DNA from: Nymphalis io
Taxonomy: Eukaryota; Arthropoda; Insecta; Lepidoptera; Nymphalidae
Length of the DNA: 64,000 nt
Reading direction: 5' to 3'
Assembly: GCF_905147045.1 (NCBI RefSeq)
Contig: NC_065898.1
Span: forward strand, 8,432,001-8,496,000
Part shown: in pieces, positions 1 to 11,039 of the stretch
How the letters are laid out: every line of letters begins with the position of its first letter
Numbering within the stretch: the first letter of the stretch is position 1
The notes under the pieces: model-generated
Database searches by the model: none
What the model was told of the DNA's origin: nothing
What the model saw: only the letters and a program-made list of their open reading frames with translations
Made by a program: the position numbers and the translations under genes

Positions 1-539
1 AAACACACAAGTGTTAACAGTTCCTCGGTCATGTTTAAACGTATAGTTATTTATTATTATTATTTATTTATTAAGGTTTACCAACAGTTGTTTTCACTGA
101 ATATAACACATAATACATTTTAAAATATATATATATACATAGAATAGCGCAACAACTAATTATAGGTAAACACCGCTTGTAATACTTACATTACATAAAA
201 AGAAATAAGTAGCTACAGCAAATTCATTTAACACTAATCATAGATAAACGAAAATTTAATTACGATACACGAAAAAAAAAAATGAATAACAAGAATATGT
301 ATATCTGAAAGTGTCTTATAAAAGTAGTTATTTTACTAATCAAAGTAAGATAAGCCAGTACAAGTTGATTTCAATCATAATGTAGATCGATTTGATCACT
401 GCAAGTATTTATCACTTTACATAATCTCGAACAGGAAGAGTTGGCACCTAACGCAGTCTTTCTAAGAGGTGGACAGAATGGTGTGATCGAGCTGCGAGGG
501 AGCCTAGTACCATACCAGCACCATAGTATGAGCCTATTG

Positions 540-1224
540 ATGTCGCTTTGTAAACGTATAGATCTTCATTTGACTTAATTACACTGACAAACTTTAAATC
601 ATCAGCAAACATAAAACGTCAGAGAAAAGAAAACAGTTTGGAAAATCATTAATAAAGTAATTGAACAACACTGGTCCCAAATGGGAACCTTGAGGAACAC
701 CTGACGATATTTTTTGTATATTCGATTCATAACCATTCATTACCACAAAGAATTGTCTGTCTTGTAGATATGAACTCAATCGCTTTAGGAAACAACCAGA
801 AATACCGTAAGCACGTAGTTTGGAAATTAAAATATTGTGTGGAACTTTATCAAAGGCCTTGCTGAAGTCGGTGTTTATTACATTAGCTTGATGGCCCGAG
901 TATTGCACCAATTAATAATTCTGTAAATGGAACCAGATTTGAATCGGTGGATCGGAAATCAACAAATCCGTGCTGATGATCGCTTAAATATAATTTGAGG
1001 TGCTTATAGATGTAAGGACAAATTAATGATTCGAATATTTTTGCGAATTTTGATAAAATTGAGATTGGTCTGTAGTTGAATATAGATTCTTTGTCGTCTG
1101 ATTTATAAATAGGAACCACCTTTGCAACTTTCCACACTGATGGAAAAACCCCAGACACTAAAGACTTATTATAAATTATTGACAGTGGGTGAACTAATTC
1201 AGAGGAGCATGCAACGATAAACAT
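540..1224 (-). pseudogene. Reverse transcriptase relic of LINE-A
   Basis: Two overlapping minus-strand frames cover the RT fingers and palm. The 883-1224 part shows the VVPIYKSDDK and NYRPISIL motifs of the LINE RT N-terminus. The 594-911 part shows the catalytic motif A region (NTDFSKAFDKVPHNIL) and the motif B-like SGVPQGSHLGP. The FADD catalytic box is still readable next to it, at about 545-575, but in another frame, so a frameshift separates it from motif B. It would have copied element RNA at the nick; here it is dead. Confidence 0.8.
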
Positions 1225-1899
1225 CGGTGGAATTCCATCAGGAACGGCACCCTTATTGATACCTACACTTTTTAGTTTTTTAAGTATAGTATCTTCGTCT
1301 AAAACAGGCTGATTTAAACATATACTATAGACTATAATTTTCTAATAATTTAAGATAGTTTGAATTGAATAGAATATAATAATAGACAGAGGAAAAGTAA
1401 TTTGAAAATAGCTTACAAATTTCTGTAGCATCTGAAGTGGTAGTTTTTCCATATCTTCTAAAGATTTTATTTAATTATTATAGCATACGGTGGCTAGTCT
1501 ATCACATTTTTTACTAATATATTTTAAATCTACTTCATCTAACGGGTTTTTATATTTTCTGTAACGTATTCTTATCCTATATTTCACTTTTATTATTTTA
1601 ATAAATCTGTAGTTAAGTCAGACAGTATATGTGTTACTCTTAGGCACACGAAATGGTATAAATTCTTTGATGACTGCGTTCAGTGTATCATAAAAGATCC
1701 GTAACATCCCATTCACATCAAACTGTCCCCTAAATATAGCATCCCAGTCTATGTTTTTAATTTTTCACAAATTGATAGATAATCTCCCTTCTGAAAAATT
1801 GGTCTTGCTTTAATGTTTTCATACGGAAGCCTTGTTACAATTTTCAAGGGAATTACAATATCAAGAGGTGGATACTGTTGGTCAACATTACTTAAGGGG

Positions 1900-2520
1900 G
1901 TTAACAGATTGCCTGATATAACATAAAGAATTCGTCGAGAGGATAAGATCTAGTATCCGATCAGCAGTGTTCTTCACAAAATTAAACTGATTGAGTCCAT
2001 TGATATGAATAAAATCTAACAAAATTTCACTTGTACTGGTACAATATTATTGCTTGAACTCTCTGCTAATTGCCAATCAATGTTACTTAAATTAAAATCT
2101 CCCACAATACTCACAAGAGAGTCTGTCGATTGCTCAAAAACTGTATTGCAGTGATCCAGAAAGCATTAGTGTAGAACGGCGCACTGGCAGAGGGAGATAC
2201 ATTGCACAGAAAGCTGCATGACAAGCAGAACGTAATCCAGGAATATCCATGACCACTCAGAGATCCTCACAACTACTTTCCCAGGCTTTAACTCGTTTTG
2301 ATTTAATGGTTTTCTTAATAGCAATTAAAACTCCCCCTTCCTCTTTACACTGCAAACTAGAAGTATCTCTGTCCCTCCTATAAACCAAGTAACGGTTGTC
2401 AAACAGTTCACTGCAGAGTAAAGAATTATTGAGCAAGGTCTTTGTGAGAATTATAGCGTCATTGTTGGAGCGCCTGATTATTATTTAAAGCAATGACGTA
2501 AACCTGTGTACCGACAACTT
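1900..2520 (-). pseudogene. APE-type endonuclease relic of LINE-A
   Basis: Minus-strand translation around 2290-2410 gives a stretch with RYLVYRRDRD followed by EEGGVLIAIKK, the signature of the exonuclease/endonuclease/phosphatase domain of jockey- and CR1-type LINEs. No long frame survives. It would have nicked the target DNA in the active ancestor. I could not follow a continuous frame through the rest of the domain. Confidence 0.6.
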
Positions 2521-2544
2521 AATTTTACTTATAGTTACCGCTCA

Positions 2545-4130
2545 CCGTCACCGTTTGATGATGATTTTTATTGTTTATTAGTGCTTTACTAGACCGTGAA
2601 AAGATTTAATTCACTATTTTCAAATATAGAAGTATGTACAGGGATAAAAAAGTGGTATGCAATGAGACCTCATTATTTTTAATTTTATTTTGCAAATGAT
2701 TTAAAAATAGACTAAAAATTAATGGGAACTCAAGGTGTAGTCTCTCCGGCATTACAGTTACCCACATAACATAAAATAATCATGACCTTATAGGCTAGGC
2801 CTCCCGCTTAAATTTATTTCTTTAATTAATAAAGGTTTGCGTTCAAATTTATTGTTAATAGATTTAATGAAAATATTATATTAAACATGTATATTTTCAG
2901 ACAAAATATAATTAATAAATAATGAAATTTGTATAATAAGGGTTAAACAAACATTTCAGAAAATGATTTTATTTAACTGTATTTGGACTTAATCGGTTAT
3001 ATTGCTTAGTACTAACTTTAGTATAATACTAGTTTAAAAAGATACAGGTAAAAACATTGGTTCTAGAAAAGAGCATCCAATAGGATAAGGAAATAAACAA
3101 TAGGTTTATTGAGGTTGCCTTGTTATACAAAATAATGCTTAGCGACCGAGTTTAGCCCAAAACATGTACCTTATATTTTATACCTGGAATTGACAATTTA
3201 AAAGGCACGGTACTCTGAATAACTGCTGACAATTGCTATCGGAATCTTATTTGAGCTGGAACTACTAAACAAAATCGAATCGATAATTTTACAGTTTCTT
3301 AGTGAGCTTTTACTAAGAAATATTTATTTATTTTAAATTGCAATTTATTTCCCTATACACAACCCCCATCAAGCTGCACAACAACCCCCATCAAGGTAAT
3401 TACGAAAATATTTGTAAGTGATAGCTTCTTATTATAGATAGATAACAAATCTGAATAAGGATTAATTTTAATTTATAACGTTTAAATTTTAACAGTCGAA
3501 ACAAGATCTATTGGCGTCGCCACGCAGGTAACGATATAACTAAAATGGTTTCTTTTGAACTAAGGATACCTAAGTACCCGACATTTGTCTCCCAATAAAT
3601 ATCAAACAAAAGATTTCGTTACACATGAGACAGTACGCAACCGATGCATTCTCAAATGTTTTAGATCAAATAATAACTGAAGTAAAATATTATTAGAATA
3701 TTATAACGATACTATTACTGACTGAACTATACTATATTTATAACTTATATACCTCCCTTGAATACACGGGCGAAAATTTGTAAAAAATAATTTAAAAATT
3801 TTCAAGCGAGCCACCTAGCTTAATTTAGGTGAATCATATAACTATAAAAACGGTCATTATATATCTAAGCCTAAATTTATTTAACTGCGACCAGCCTTAT
3901 AGTTATTAAGATTTATAAAATCTCGTATATTTTATGAATATAATAAATTGTAAGAAGATCGTATATCGATATCGAGATCGCGTCGTAGTATACATTTTTG
4001 AAGCATTTATTTTTCGACAGAAGCAATCTCACATTAATCAATACGGTTTTTTTAATCTTTACTATATCCTCATATATAAAATATATAAATAGAGTACCTC
4101 TGTTTAATATATACCTACCGAGGTACTAGT
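2545..4130 (+). other. BEN-1 upstream and intron-1 block, copy I (exon 1 truncated)
   Basis: This segment aligns by eye with the DNA around exon 1 of the intact gene (54.1-55.65 kb) and, in reverse complement, with 19.6-21.2 kb. It contains the upstream region, an exon-1 remnant at 3361-3395 ending in a normal donor (CATCAAG then GTAATT), and the 32-nt microexon at 3496-3527. The ATG-containing part of exon 1 has been lost; what remains starts with a short duplicated CCCCCATCAAG motif. It cannot start a protein. A LINE interrupts the block at about 4131, and the block resumes near 6225. Confidence 0.7.
3496..3527 (+). other. 32-nt microexon, BEN-1 copy I
   Basis: It is flanked by AACAG and GTAACG and has the same length as in four other copies. 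If joined to a phase-1 exon 1 it encodes VETRSIGVATQ and ends in phase 0, which suits the first BEN exon. The length and both splice sites are unchanged in this broken copy, supporting its identity as an exon rather than chance sequence. Confidence 0.5.
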
Positions 4131-4259
4131 TAGTATTTATTTATTTATTTAACACTTTTTGCACAACATATACATTAGATGAGAGAAGTAGGAAACAATC
4201 AAAGAAAAAGAAAATAAAAAAATGGTGCGCAAAGGCAGTCTTATCGCTTATAGCGATCT

Positions 4260-5009
4260 CTAACAGACAACCTTTGGTGAAAGAATTTTTGTAAGAGAAC
4301 AGGTAAGTGCATTTTCATATAAAAAGGAGATACTAAATATTACGGGCTTAGCCCGCGGAGGCCGTATTCCATAGGATAAATAAATTAAGTCATGGTTAGA
4401 AAAGGCTTCAGCGGGAAGCTGACCATGCGCATCAACATGACTAGGCGAGGAAACAACCATTAAGTCCAACAGCGATGGCAAACAATTCGGAAAAAAATGA
4501 GTTGCGTTCGTATGAAGTACATTAAGGTTACAGCTATTAATTATATTTTTAAAACGTTTGGCGCGTTGATCATCTTTAATTAAACAAGTATTGAAATCTC
4601 CCATAATTATTGCGTGATCAACAGACGCACTAAATTGTTCCAACAAATTTTCAAAATTATCAAAATAATTAATAGTAAGGGACGGACTATAAAAAACGCC
4701 CAGTAGTAGTTTGAGATGGTCGAATAAGACTTCAATAAAAATATATTTAGATGACTCGCAGTATTGTGTAGGAGATTTATTTAAAATAGTAAAGGGGATA
4801 TGACTACAGAGATATATTGCCACTCCACCACCACCTTTACCGGTACGATCATTCCGGATCAGATGAAAGCCAGGCAAACAGTAAGAAGTTGAAGGTAAGC
4901 AGGGTTTCAGGAAAGATTCGGATATAAGGACGGCATGAATATTTTTACTATCGAAGGAAGACAGCAAATCGGGGTAATGAGAAGGTATACTCTGTGCATT
5001 TATATACAC
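4260..5009 (-). pseudogene. LINE endonuclease ORF, RT domain missing
   Basis: A 249-codon frame. It begins with a INAQS motif, followed by ISESFLKP, RNDRTGKGGGGVAIYL, an IMGDFN catalytic-type motif and, near the C-terminus, SNHDLI, which together identify an APE-like LINE endonuclease. In full-length relatives the frame continues into a reverse transcriptase; here it ends about 100 nt before the element's 3' repeat tail. The endonuclease looks nearly complete, so the loss is specific to the RT part. Confidence 0.8.
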
Positions 5010-5217
5010 TACATTAAAGTTTCTAGTGAAACCGGAGAAAGTTGAATCTAAAAGAGAGTTTAGTGGAAGAGAAGCACTATGAAAACTATCTTAGTGACGT
5101 ACTAAGATACTCACTATTGTCTTTCGAGTCGCTTAAACTGAGAGTGTTTGAAATCATGCTGGTTATATTAACAACCAACTATTATATGTATGTATAAAAT
5201 ACTAAAAATAATAATAA

Positions 5218-6059
5218 TTAAAAAATAAATATATATAAAAATGGATAAAAAGTTAAAATATATATGAATAAAAAAAAAAAAAAAAAAAAAAAAAAAACAA
5301 AATATATATTAGTAGGTTTAGCAATTGAGTCTACAGAACTGGTACTGGGAATAGCAGCAGGAATAGTAGCCAAAGTAATATCATTTTGTGTGCATTTAAT
5401 TGAATTAAGTTCAGCTGTTGTGACAATACGATGGCGCTTACCGTCTGACCCAGTAACAATAACGGCACCATCCTTCGTCCAGCATTTAGATATTCCAAAC
5501 TTCCGTCTCGCAGCCATAAACAGTTCATGTCTCTTCTTAGTAAGGAATTCCGAAAGAGTCACACCTGTATTTTTGGAGATGTTTTCGAGTACCAGATTTT
5601 ATTACAAAGCAACGCATCATGGAATTTGACAAGAATAGCTCGAGGCTTATCTCGCGTGGATTGACCCAATCGCTGGCATCGGCTGAGCTTATCCATGGTA
5701 AGCTCAGGCAACTTGAGATGATCTGATAAAACCCTCGACACCACAGTTGGTACATTCTCCTTTACTTCTTCAGGAATTCCATGCAAGAGCATCTTCCTTC
5801 TACTAACTAACTCCATTTGGATGTATTGCTTTGACAGGAGTTCAACTTGCTTCTGAAGGCTCTCCAACGCAGTTAAAACAAAGACTCTAAATGTATTAAA
5901 CTGAGCCGCTATGTTGGTGGTTGGACTTGATGCTGGGATAGAACTCTGAAGAGTCTTTTGAAATTCAGCCATCCGTGAGTTGAAGTGTTCAGTCAGTTCT
6001 TGAATTGAGTGCTTGATGGACTTCATAGTGCAAGTATTTTTTTTTTTTAAATATTTCAA
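5218..6059 (-). pseudogene. LINE-C ORF1 protein, frameshifted
   Basis: Two minus-strand frames (5559-6059 and 5218-5562) form one ORF1-type protein with frame breaks between them. The first part is helical and likely coiled coil (IQELTEHFNSRMAEF), then RRKMLLHGIPEE and PRAILVKFHD, as in ORF1 proteins with an RNA-binding fold. The second part has SKCWTKDGAV followed by a basic strand-rich segment. It would package element RNA. A run of about 28 A on the + strand (5269-5297) sits inside it. Confidence 0.65.
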
Positions 6060-6535
6060 TGTTTCTGTTTCTGGGGGATTAAATCCGTGTTATGGAGATT
6101 TAGCTGGCAGGTAGGGAGAACAATTAGAACATTTGTATTAGTGTAATTATTGATCTTCCAATTTATTTAATAAAAATTAACAAGAGCTCTTATAAAACCG
6201 TGTTATCTTTTATTTGACACCTACCCAAAACCTATTTGAGTTCTTCAAAAAGTTGTATAAGTAGTAAGTATGTATACCACATACAAATACATCGACAAAT
6301 AACAGATGTGCTCAAATAATTATAAAAACAATAATCTTCTGCGAAATCGTTAACAATATTATTTTGTCATGCATTGATTGTGTGTAAAAAGTTAGCTCGT
6401 CGGGAAAGAACGCTAGACCTTAAGGCCCACGATAATAGTTTTACTCAAATATCTTCCATGTACAGACAGTGATCAGTTACATTTTATTATATATATATAG
6501 GTATAGATTATATGATTTTCAACTACCGACATGCT

Positions 6536-6544
<9 letters not shown>

Positions 6545-6572
<28 letters not shown>
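6545..6572. repeat. (AT)n microsatellite
   Basis: Uninterrupted AT dinucleotides in the BEN-1 intron-1 block. Longer runs occupy the equivalent place in the copies at 19.3 kb and 55.9 kb. Confidence 0.9.
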
Positions 6573-6577
<5 letters not shown>

Positions 6578-6603
6578 CTCATATAATTATGTACATTTTC
6601 AGA

Positions 6604-6650
6604 TAACAAACGGGTCCAAACGGGTCCAAACGGGTGAAACGGGTCCAATG
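6604..6650. repeat. Short tandem repeat, AAACGGGTCC-type unit
   Basis: Four consecutive 10-11 nt units built on AAACGGGTCC, with one unit changed to AAACGGGTGA. I did not see it in the other intron copies. The stretch 6650-6940 that follows is not recognisable and replaces the place where BEN-1 exon A and exon B would be expected. Confidence 0.8.
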
Positions 6651-6939
6651 GTGAGTGTAAGATTAATCATTTTTCACAGATAATAATTATTTATATAGGT
6701 ATTTATTATTCCTCCGTCAATTTGTATTTATTTACAGCAATGATAAAACTATTTGCTCCTACGAATTATTCTCTCTTTAGGCACAAGCCAAGATTGTAGA
6801 CACTACAGACGGCGGCCATATATTTGGCCCGTTCGTTTGTTTAACTTATATTGTTTGAAGAAAAAACATTTTACATAATTTCATATAGATATAATAGATC
6901 AAACGAAACTTAGCTTTTATAAAAATACTATCTTACCTT

Positions 6940-7304
6940 ACCTATATTTTACCTTTACGTCTTATAAATTTCGTTGTTTGACTGTCATTGATGTAATAGC
7001 CAAATATAGAACAAATATTTAGTTATATTTAAAGCATACATGTAAATGGTGAATCATCAGGCGATCGTCGATTTACGTTTACCTATTTACAGAATAAATA
7101 AATGTACCTTGAGATGTAAAAACATTACTCGGAACAGATTATACATTAATTTAAAAAATGTCCCTAATAAACGAAGTTGATTTATATACACGTTTAAATA
7201 TTCAAGATGTAGGATACAATTAGTGTCACTTGCCTCAATTTGAAATCTATTCTGCGACACAAAATGTTAAAATAAAGGACTATGTTTTATACGTTAAGTA
7301 TCTT
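6940..7304 (+). other. BEN-1 intron-3 fragment, copy I
   Basis: Matches the DNA before exon C in other copies (24.03-24.23 kb plus 27.33-27.42 kb, and in part 57.83-57.96 kb), including CACGTTTAAATATTCAAG, which is the uninterrupted version of the site where the Harbinger transposon sits at 24.2 kb. It stops at GTTAAGTATCTTTG, where an R1-clade LINE begins. Confidence 0.7.
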
Positions 7305-7309
7305 TGGAA

Positions 7310-8720
7310 ATCCCTACATACAGACATAGATACAGACACTAGTCTGCGGACCGTTGACTCAATCGAGTCAGCAGCAGGAAGAGGACGACTCTGGAGAGCC
7401 AGAAAACGGCCTAGAACTGGACCAGCTTCGTCCAGCGATGAAGATGAAGGCGAAGATACAAACCTGAAATCGTTGAAGTCGAATAGTTCAAAAACGACGT
7501 CGCGAGCAAAGAAGCGTGAAGCTGCAAGCCTAGAGGCGGAAAAAGAGCTTGAAGAGCGAACACGCTCTGCAAACGAGAACCGACAAGCTCTAGGTTTGCA
7601 TACGGTGGAGGGTGACGATGCTCGAACTGCTGTTGCCCTAAATAAACAGGTTGTTGATGATGTCGATATCATACTTAAAGTAGCAACAAGGTCGAAAAAC
7701 TTAAAGGGCACATTCCAACGTGCCCTAAAAGAAGCAGCGGCCTCTATCAAAGCTGCAGTAGAAGCTCTACACAGTAGGACGTCAACATCGGAGACATAAA
7801 AGCTACAGGTGGAAATCGGCCAACTTATGAGGCAAGTTAATGATCTTCGAGGGGAAAATTATGAACTGCGGGAAGAAATCACGCGACTTAAACAGAGTTC
7901 TCCCGAATATCTTGCTTCTGCCGAGATCAATCGGAAAGCAAACGATTCAACAAACGGAGAAAGCACCAAAGAAGACGCTGACAGACGAATTCGTACGTTC
8001 GATAATGATTCAAGTGGGGACCATAATGGATGCGATCGAGATAGAATCCCTAAATGACAGGCTTCTACCGAGAAGACCTCTACGGCCGCCACTAGCTGCG
8101 GACCGTGCAAACAACGTGAATAAGACGGGCACGAACACTTCTTCGCAAACAAAAGGCAGAACCGAGTGCCTGATGGCTAACCTTCTTTTTTGATGGTTAG
8201 CCATCAAAAAAGAAGAAAAAGAAGAAGTTGACAAAAAAGAAAACGACCCTTGCCGCTCAAGATGCAGCTGCAGCAAGAGCCATGCAACATGGAGAGTCTT
8301 CTGTACCATCTGAGGAACCGGAATCCACGAATCAAACTTGGGCCACGGTATTGAAGAAAGGCGCTAAAAAACAAGTAACAATAGCTACAGAGAAAAACGT
8401 GGAGAGCAAGAAACGAGTGAAACTTCGCACTCCAAAATCTTCAGCGGTGGTCATAACGCTGCAACCGGGAGCAGAGGACAGAGGTATAACCTACGCAACA
8501 ACACTAACCGAGCTCGAATTCTTGAGGTGCCGAGCATAGCCAGTGCCGAGCAGGCAGATGCCTTGGCCAAAAAGCTAAGGGAACACCTGAATGAGGGTAA
8601 TGTCCGGATAACTACACCGACAAAGTGTGCTGATATCTCCATTTCAGAGGTAGCAGTAGCAGTAGCTCAGGCTGGGAATTGCCCAGTGGAAACCATAAAA
8701 AACCTGGTGTAATCCGGGTT
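7310..8720 (+). pseudogene. R1-clade LINE #1 ORF1 (gag-like), broken
   Basis: Several frames in succession (7230-7799, 7809-8057, 8228-8539, 8527-8712) carry an acidic/serine-rich N-terminus, a charged helical stretch and a leucine/glutamate-rich segment (QVNDLRGENYELREEITRL) that looks like coiled coil. The final part (QADALAKKLREHL) resembles the region before the CCHC knuckles of R1-type gag proteins. A perfect 15-bp inverted repeat at 8185-8218 interrupts it. The downstream zinc-knuckle region (8720-9010) has no open frame. Confidence 0.6.
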
Positions 8721-9047
8721 ATGCCAACTGGGCTAGGATCTGTATAGGTTCGATGCCCTATAAAAGCAGCGAAAACGATCGTCAATTCTGGTCGGCTACA
8801 AGTTGGATGGGTATCGGCTAAGGTCAAACTCCTAGAACCCAAGCAATTCCGTTATAGGGCACAAAGGGGCGAAATGCACAGCACAGGTTGACCGCAGTCA
8901 GTCACGCATCGGGGTGCAAAGCTTGCAATGCATCTGTTTCTGATAAGAATAGGCCTAGGAACGCTGTTACCTTGAAGCCCTCACAGACGACATGTCAGGC
9001 AAGTGACGTCGTAGCCATGGAGGAAGACAATTAGCCATAAAACGACT

Positions 9048-10122
9048 ATGAACCTTAAGGTGTTACAAGATAACATCAACCACTGTGCCCGAGCGCAAGA
9101 TCTACTCGTACAGAGTATGCTCGAGTGGTCCACACATGTGGCCGACGGTTATAATTGGGTTGGGGATGCAAATAATACGGTAGCCCTGGTCCTACAGAAC
9201 CCTGGTGCCCTTCATTTTGGCAGTGTTCAAAGGTTGTGGATGGATTGCGGCATACGTCGGGAAAGTTCTAGTCATCGGGACATACTTTTCTCCGAACAAA
9301 ACCGTGGCAGAATTTGAACAATTTCTGAATGGGGTCGAGGCCGTGTTCAGTCACACCAACCACATTTCCGTGGTTCTTGCGGGTGATCTGAACGCAAAAT
9401 CAGTGATGTGGGGATGTCCAACTACTGACGCCCGTGGAAAACTCGTGGAAGAATGGTTGTCAGAAGTCGATCTTAGCATCAACACATGTGTGAGGCAACA
9501 AGGCGGGTCAATTGTTGATATCACATTCGCGAGTACCACTTTGATAAACCGCGTTCAGAACTGGAGGGTCGCTGAGGACATAGAAACCCTATCTGATCAC
9601 CGGTATATTCTTTTCGAAATCACTGGAAGTCAAATAACAAAGAATGCGCAAGCTGGAAGACTGACCAAACTTCGATGGAGCTCGAAACGTCTGAACAAGG
9701 ATGTATTGATCGAAGCCGCAATTGTTCAGACATGGATATTCAGTCCGATAGAGCAACCTGTCGATATTGATGAGATAGCTAGCTCACTGCGTAGCGCTAT
9801 GGCTGACATCTGTGACGCTTCTATGCCTCGGGTCGAGGCAACTCCCTCCAGACAGCAAGTTTATTGGTGGTCGGACGAAATTGCCGCATTGCGTAAAACC
9901 TGCGTTAAAGCCCGACGGAGATACACAAGACATCGCAGACGACGGCGACGACAACAGTCTCAATTAGAAGCTGGAGAAGAACAATTCTATGCGGCCTACA
10001 AAGATGCAAAAAAGGCTCTAAAGCTTGCCATTCAAAGTGCGAAAGAGACTGCATACCATCACATGATAGACCTGGTCAATCGAGACCCATGGGGGCAGTC
10101 CATATCGATTGGTTCGAGGTAA
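9048..10122 (+). pseudogene. R1-clade LINE #1 endonuclease
   Basis: Two frames joined by a frameshift near 9220. Motifs seen in order: LQDNINHC at the start, VIGTYFSPNK, VLAGDLNAKSVMWGCP (catalytic GDLNAK), GSIVDITFAS and LSDHRYI (catalytic SDH). This is the APE endonuclease of R1/TRAS/SART-type elements. The C-terminal linker is arginine-rich (RRRYTRHRRRRRRQQ). Its catalytic residues survive, but the ORF is broken upstream. Confidence 0.8.
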
Positions 10123-10530
10123 GCTCCACCCTTGGGCGCCGCCGATAACACTCAGCCTGCAACCGCAAGTATTGAGAAGTGTTATCGAGGCATTATTCCC
10201 AGATAGAGCGGACTACTCCCCCACTTTTATGTCGACGCCTCACATAGAAGAAAATGTAGACACCTTGGTGCCTGGTTGGTTGATGGTCACTCAAGATGAG
10301 CTTGAAGCAGCTTTGTCAAGTCTGCGTTCCAAAAATGCAGCCCCTGGACCGGATGGGATCTCAGGCTGAATCTGGCTCAACGTCCTGATGTTAGAAGCAT
10401 TTGCAACGAAGCTCAGATGTATTTTTTCGTCCTACTTATAGCAAGGCCGATTCCCGGTGACATGGAAGGAGGGTCACTTAGTCCTACTTCGTAAGGATGG
10501 ACGGCCGGCCGATAGCCCATCTGCATATCG
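10109..10530 (+). pseudogene. R1-clade LINE #1 RT N-terminal fragment
   Basis: Contains LEAALSSLRSKNAAPGPDGI, typical of the start of R1-clade reverse transcriptases, then a stop, and further on PVTWKEGHLVLLRKDGRPAD and SAYR in frame with the fingers subdomain. The palm, with its YADD box, is missing because the element ends at about 10535. Confidence 0.8.
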
Positions 10531-10535
10531 TCATC

Positions 10536-10995
10536 TTGAACATTTATTTATCAATTAAAAATATGTAATTACTTCTAAATAAAGTATATTTTATAGCTTT
10601 TTTTGACAAAATAATGAATCAAGTACAAATTTAAATGTCATGACCAAAAAACCGCGGTTAACTGACAATAATGAAGATAGAATAATGAGAAATGACAATA
10701 AATCATAATGGTGTCTTAGTTTTTTTTTGCTCAAAAATATAACAGCATCAAAATAACCCAATGGGAACATGTTAAGTTTAATCTAAGATCGAGGGTACAT
10801 ATTTGAACATTTGTAGTAGCAGGGTCAAGTAGGTATCTACCACTGAGTTTTCATGTTTAATTTATGTCTGTCGTTCGCGACTGTCAACCATGTACTTAGT
10901 TAATTAAATCAAAATCATATTAGAATTTTAATAAAGACGAGAGGATTAAAATAATTCGATTCATACAGAGTTTTCGTAATGTGTGTATATGTAAT
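10536..10995 (+). other. BEN-1 3' flank, copy I
   Basis: Aligns with the DNA downstream of exon D in the intact gene (58.55-59.05 kb), including the CGAGGGTACA and GTAGCAGGGTCAA stretches. No gene of its own is seen. At about 10995-11040 it joins BEN-2 DNA in forward orientation. Confidence 0.6.
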
Positions 10996-11039
10996 ATAGT
11001 TTTTTTTAATGTTAACTATGAGACATTACTAAATAACTT

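Larger units (their letters stand above)
45..2545 (-). mobile_element. Decayed jockey/CR1-like non-LTR retrotransposon (LINE-A)
   Basis: An old LINE read on the minus strand. From its 5' side at high coordinates it has an endonuclease relic (about 1900-2520), a reverse transcriptase relic (about 540-1224), and ends at low coordinates next to an A/T-rich (AATA)n-like tail near 45-73. Frameshifts and stops are scattered throughout, so it cannot be active. Its upstream edge meets the BEN-1 promoter block at about 2545. The family resembles the LINE at 12.7-16.7 kb: both endonuclease parts contain an ELFD-x-RY-hydrophobic-VYR motif. The clade assignment (jockey/CR1-like) is from family knowledge and is approximate. 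Confidence 0.75.
4131..6225 (-). mobile_element. RT-less LINE (LINE-C): ORF1 and endonuclease only
   Basis: Inserted in BEN-1 intron-1 DNA. Uninterrupted copies read GTTAGTATTTGAG, while here the two halves lie at about 4131 and 6225, with TATTT on both sides as a possible target duplication. On the minus strand the element runs ORF1 (about 6059-5218), endonuclease (5009-4260), then a short tail ending in an ATTT-type repeat at 4137-4155. There is no reverse transcriptase between the endonuclease and the 3' end, so it is an internally deleted, non-autonomous copy. Confidence 0.75.
7305..10535 (+). mobile_element. R1-clade LINE #1, cut off within RT
   Basis: A plus-strand LINE with ORF1 relics (to about 8720), an endonuclease (about 9050-10120) and the beginning of a reverse transcriptase (about 10109-10530). 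At 10536 the sequence passes directly into the DNA that follows BEN-1 exon D in other copies. It is therefore 3'-truncated, the opposite of the usual 5' truncation, and BEN-1 exons C and D are missing at the same place. One deletion after insertion would explain both. The base composition is richer in GC than the surroundings. Confidence 0.8.
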
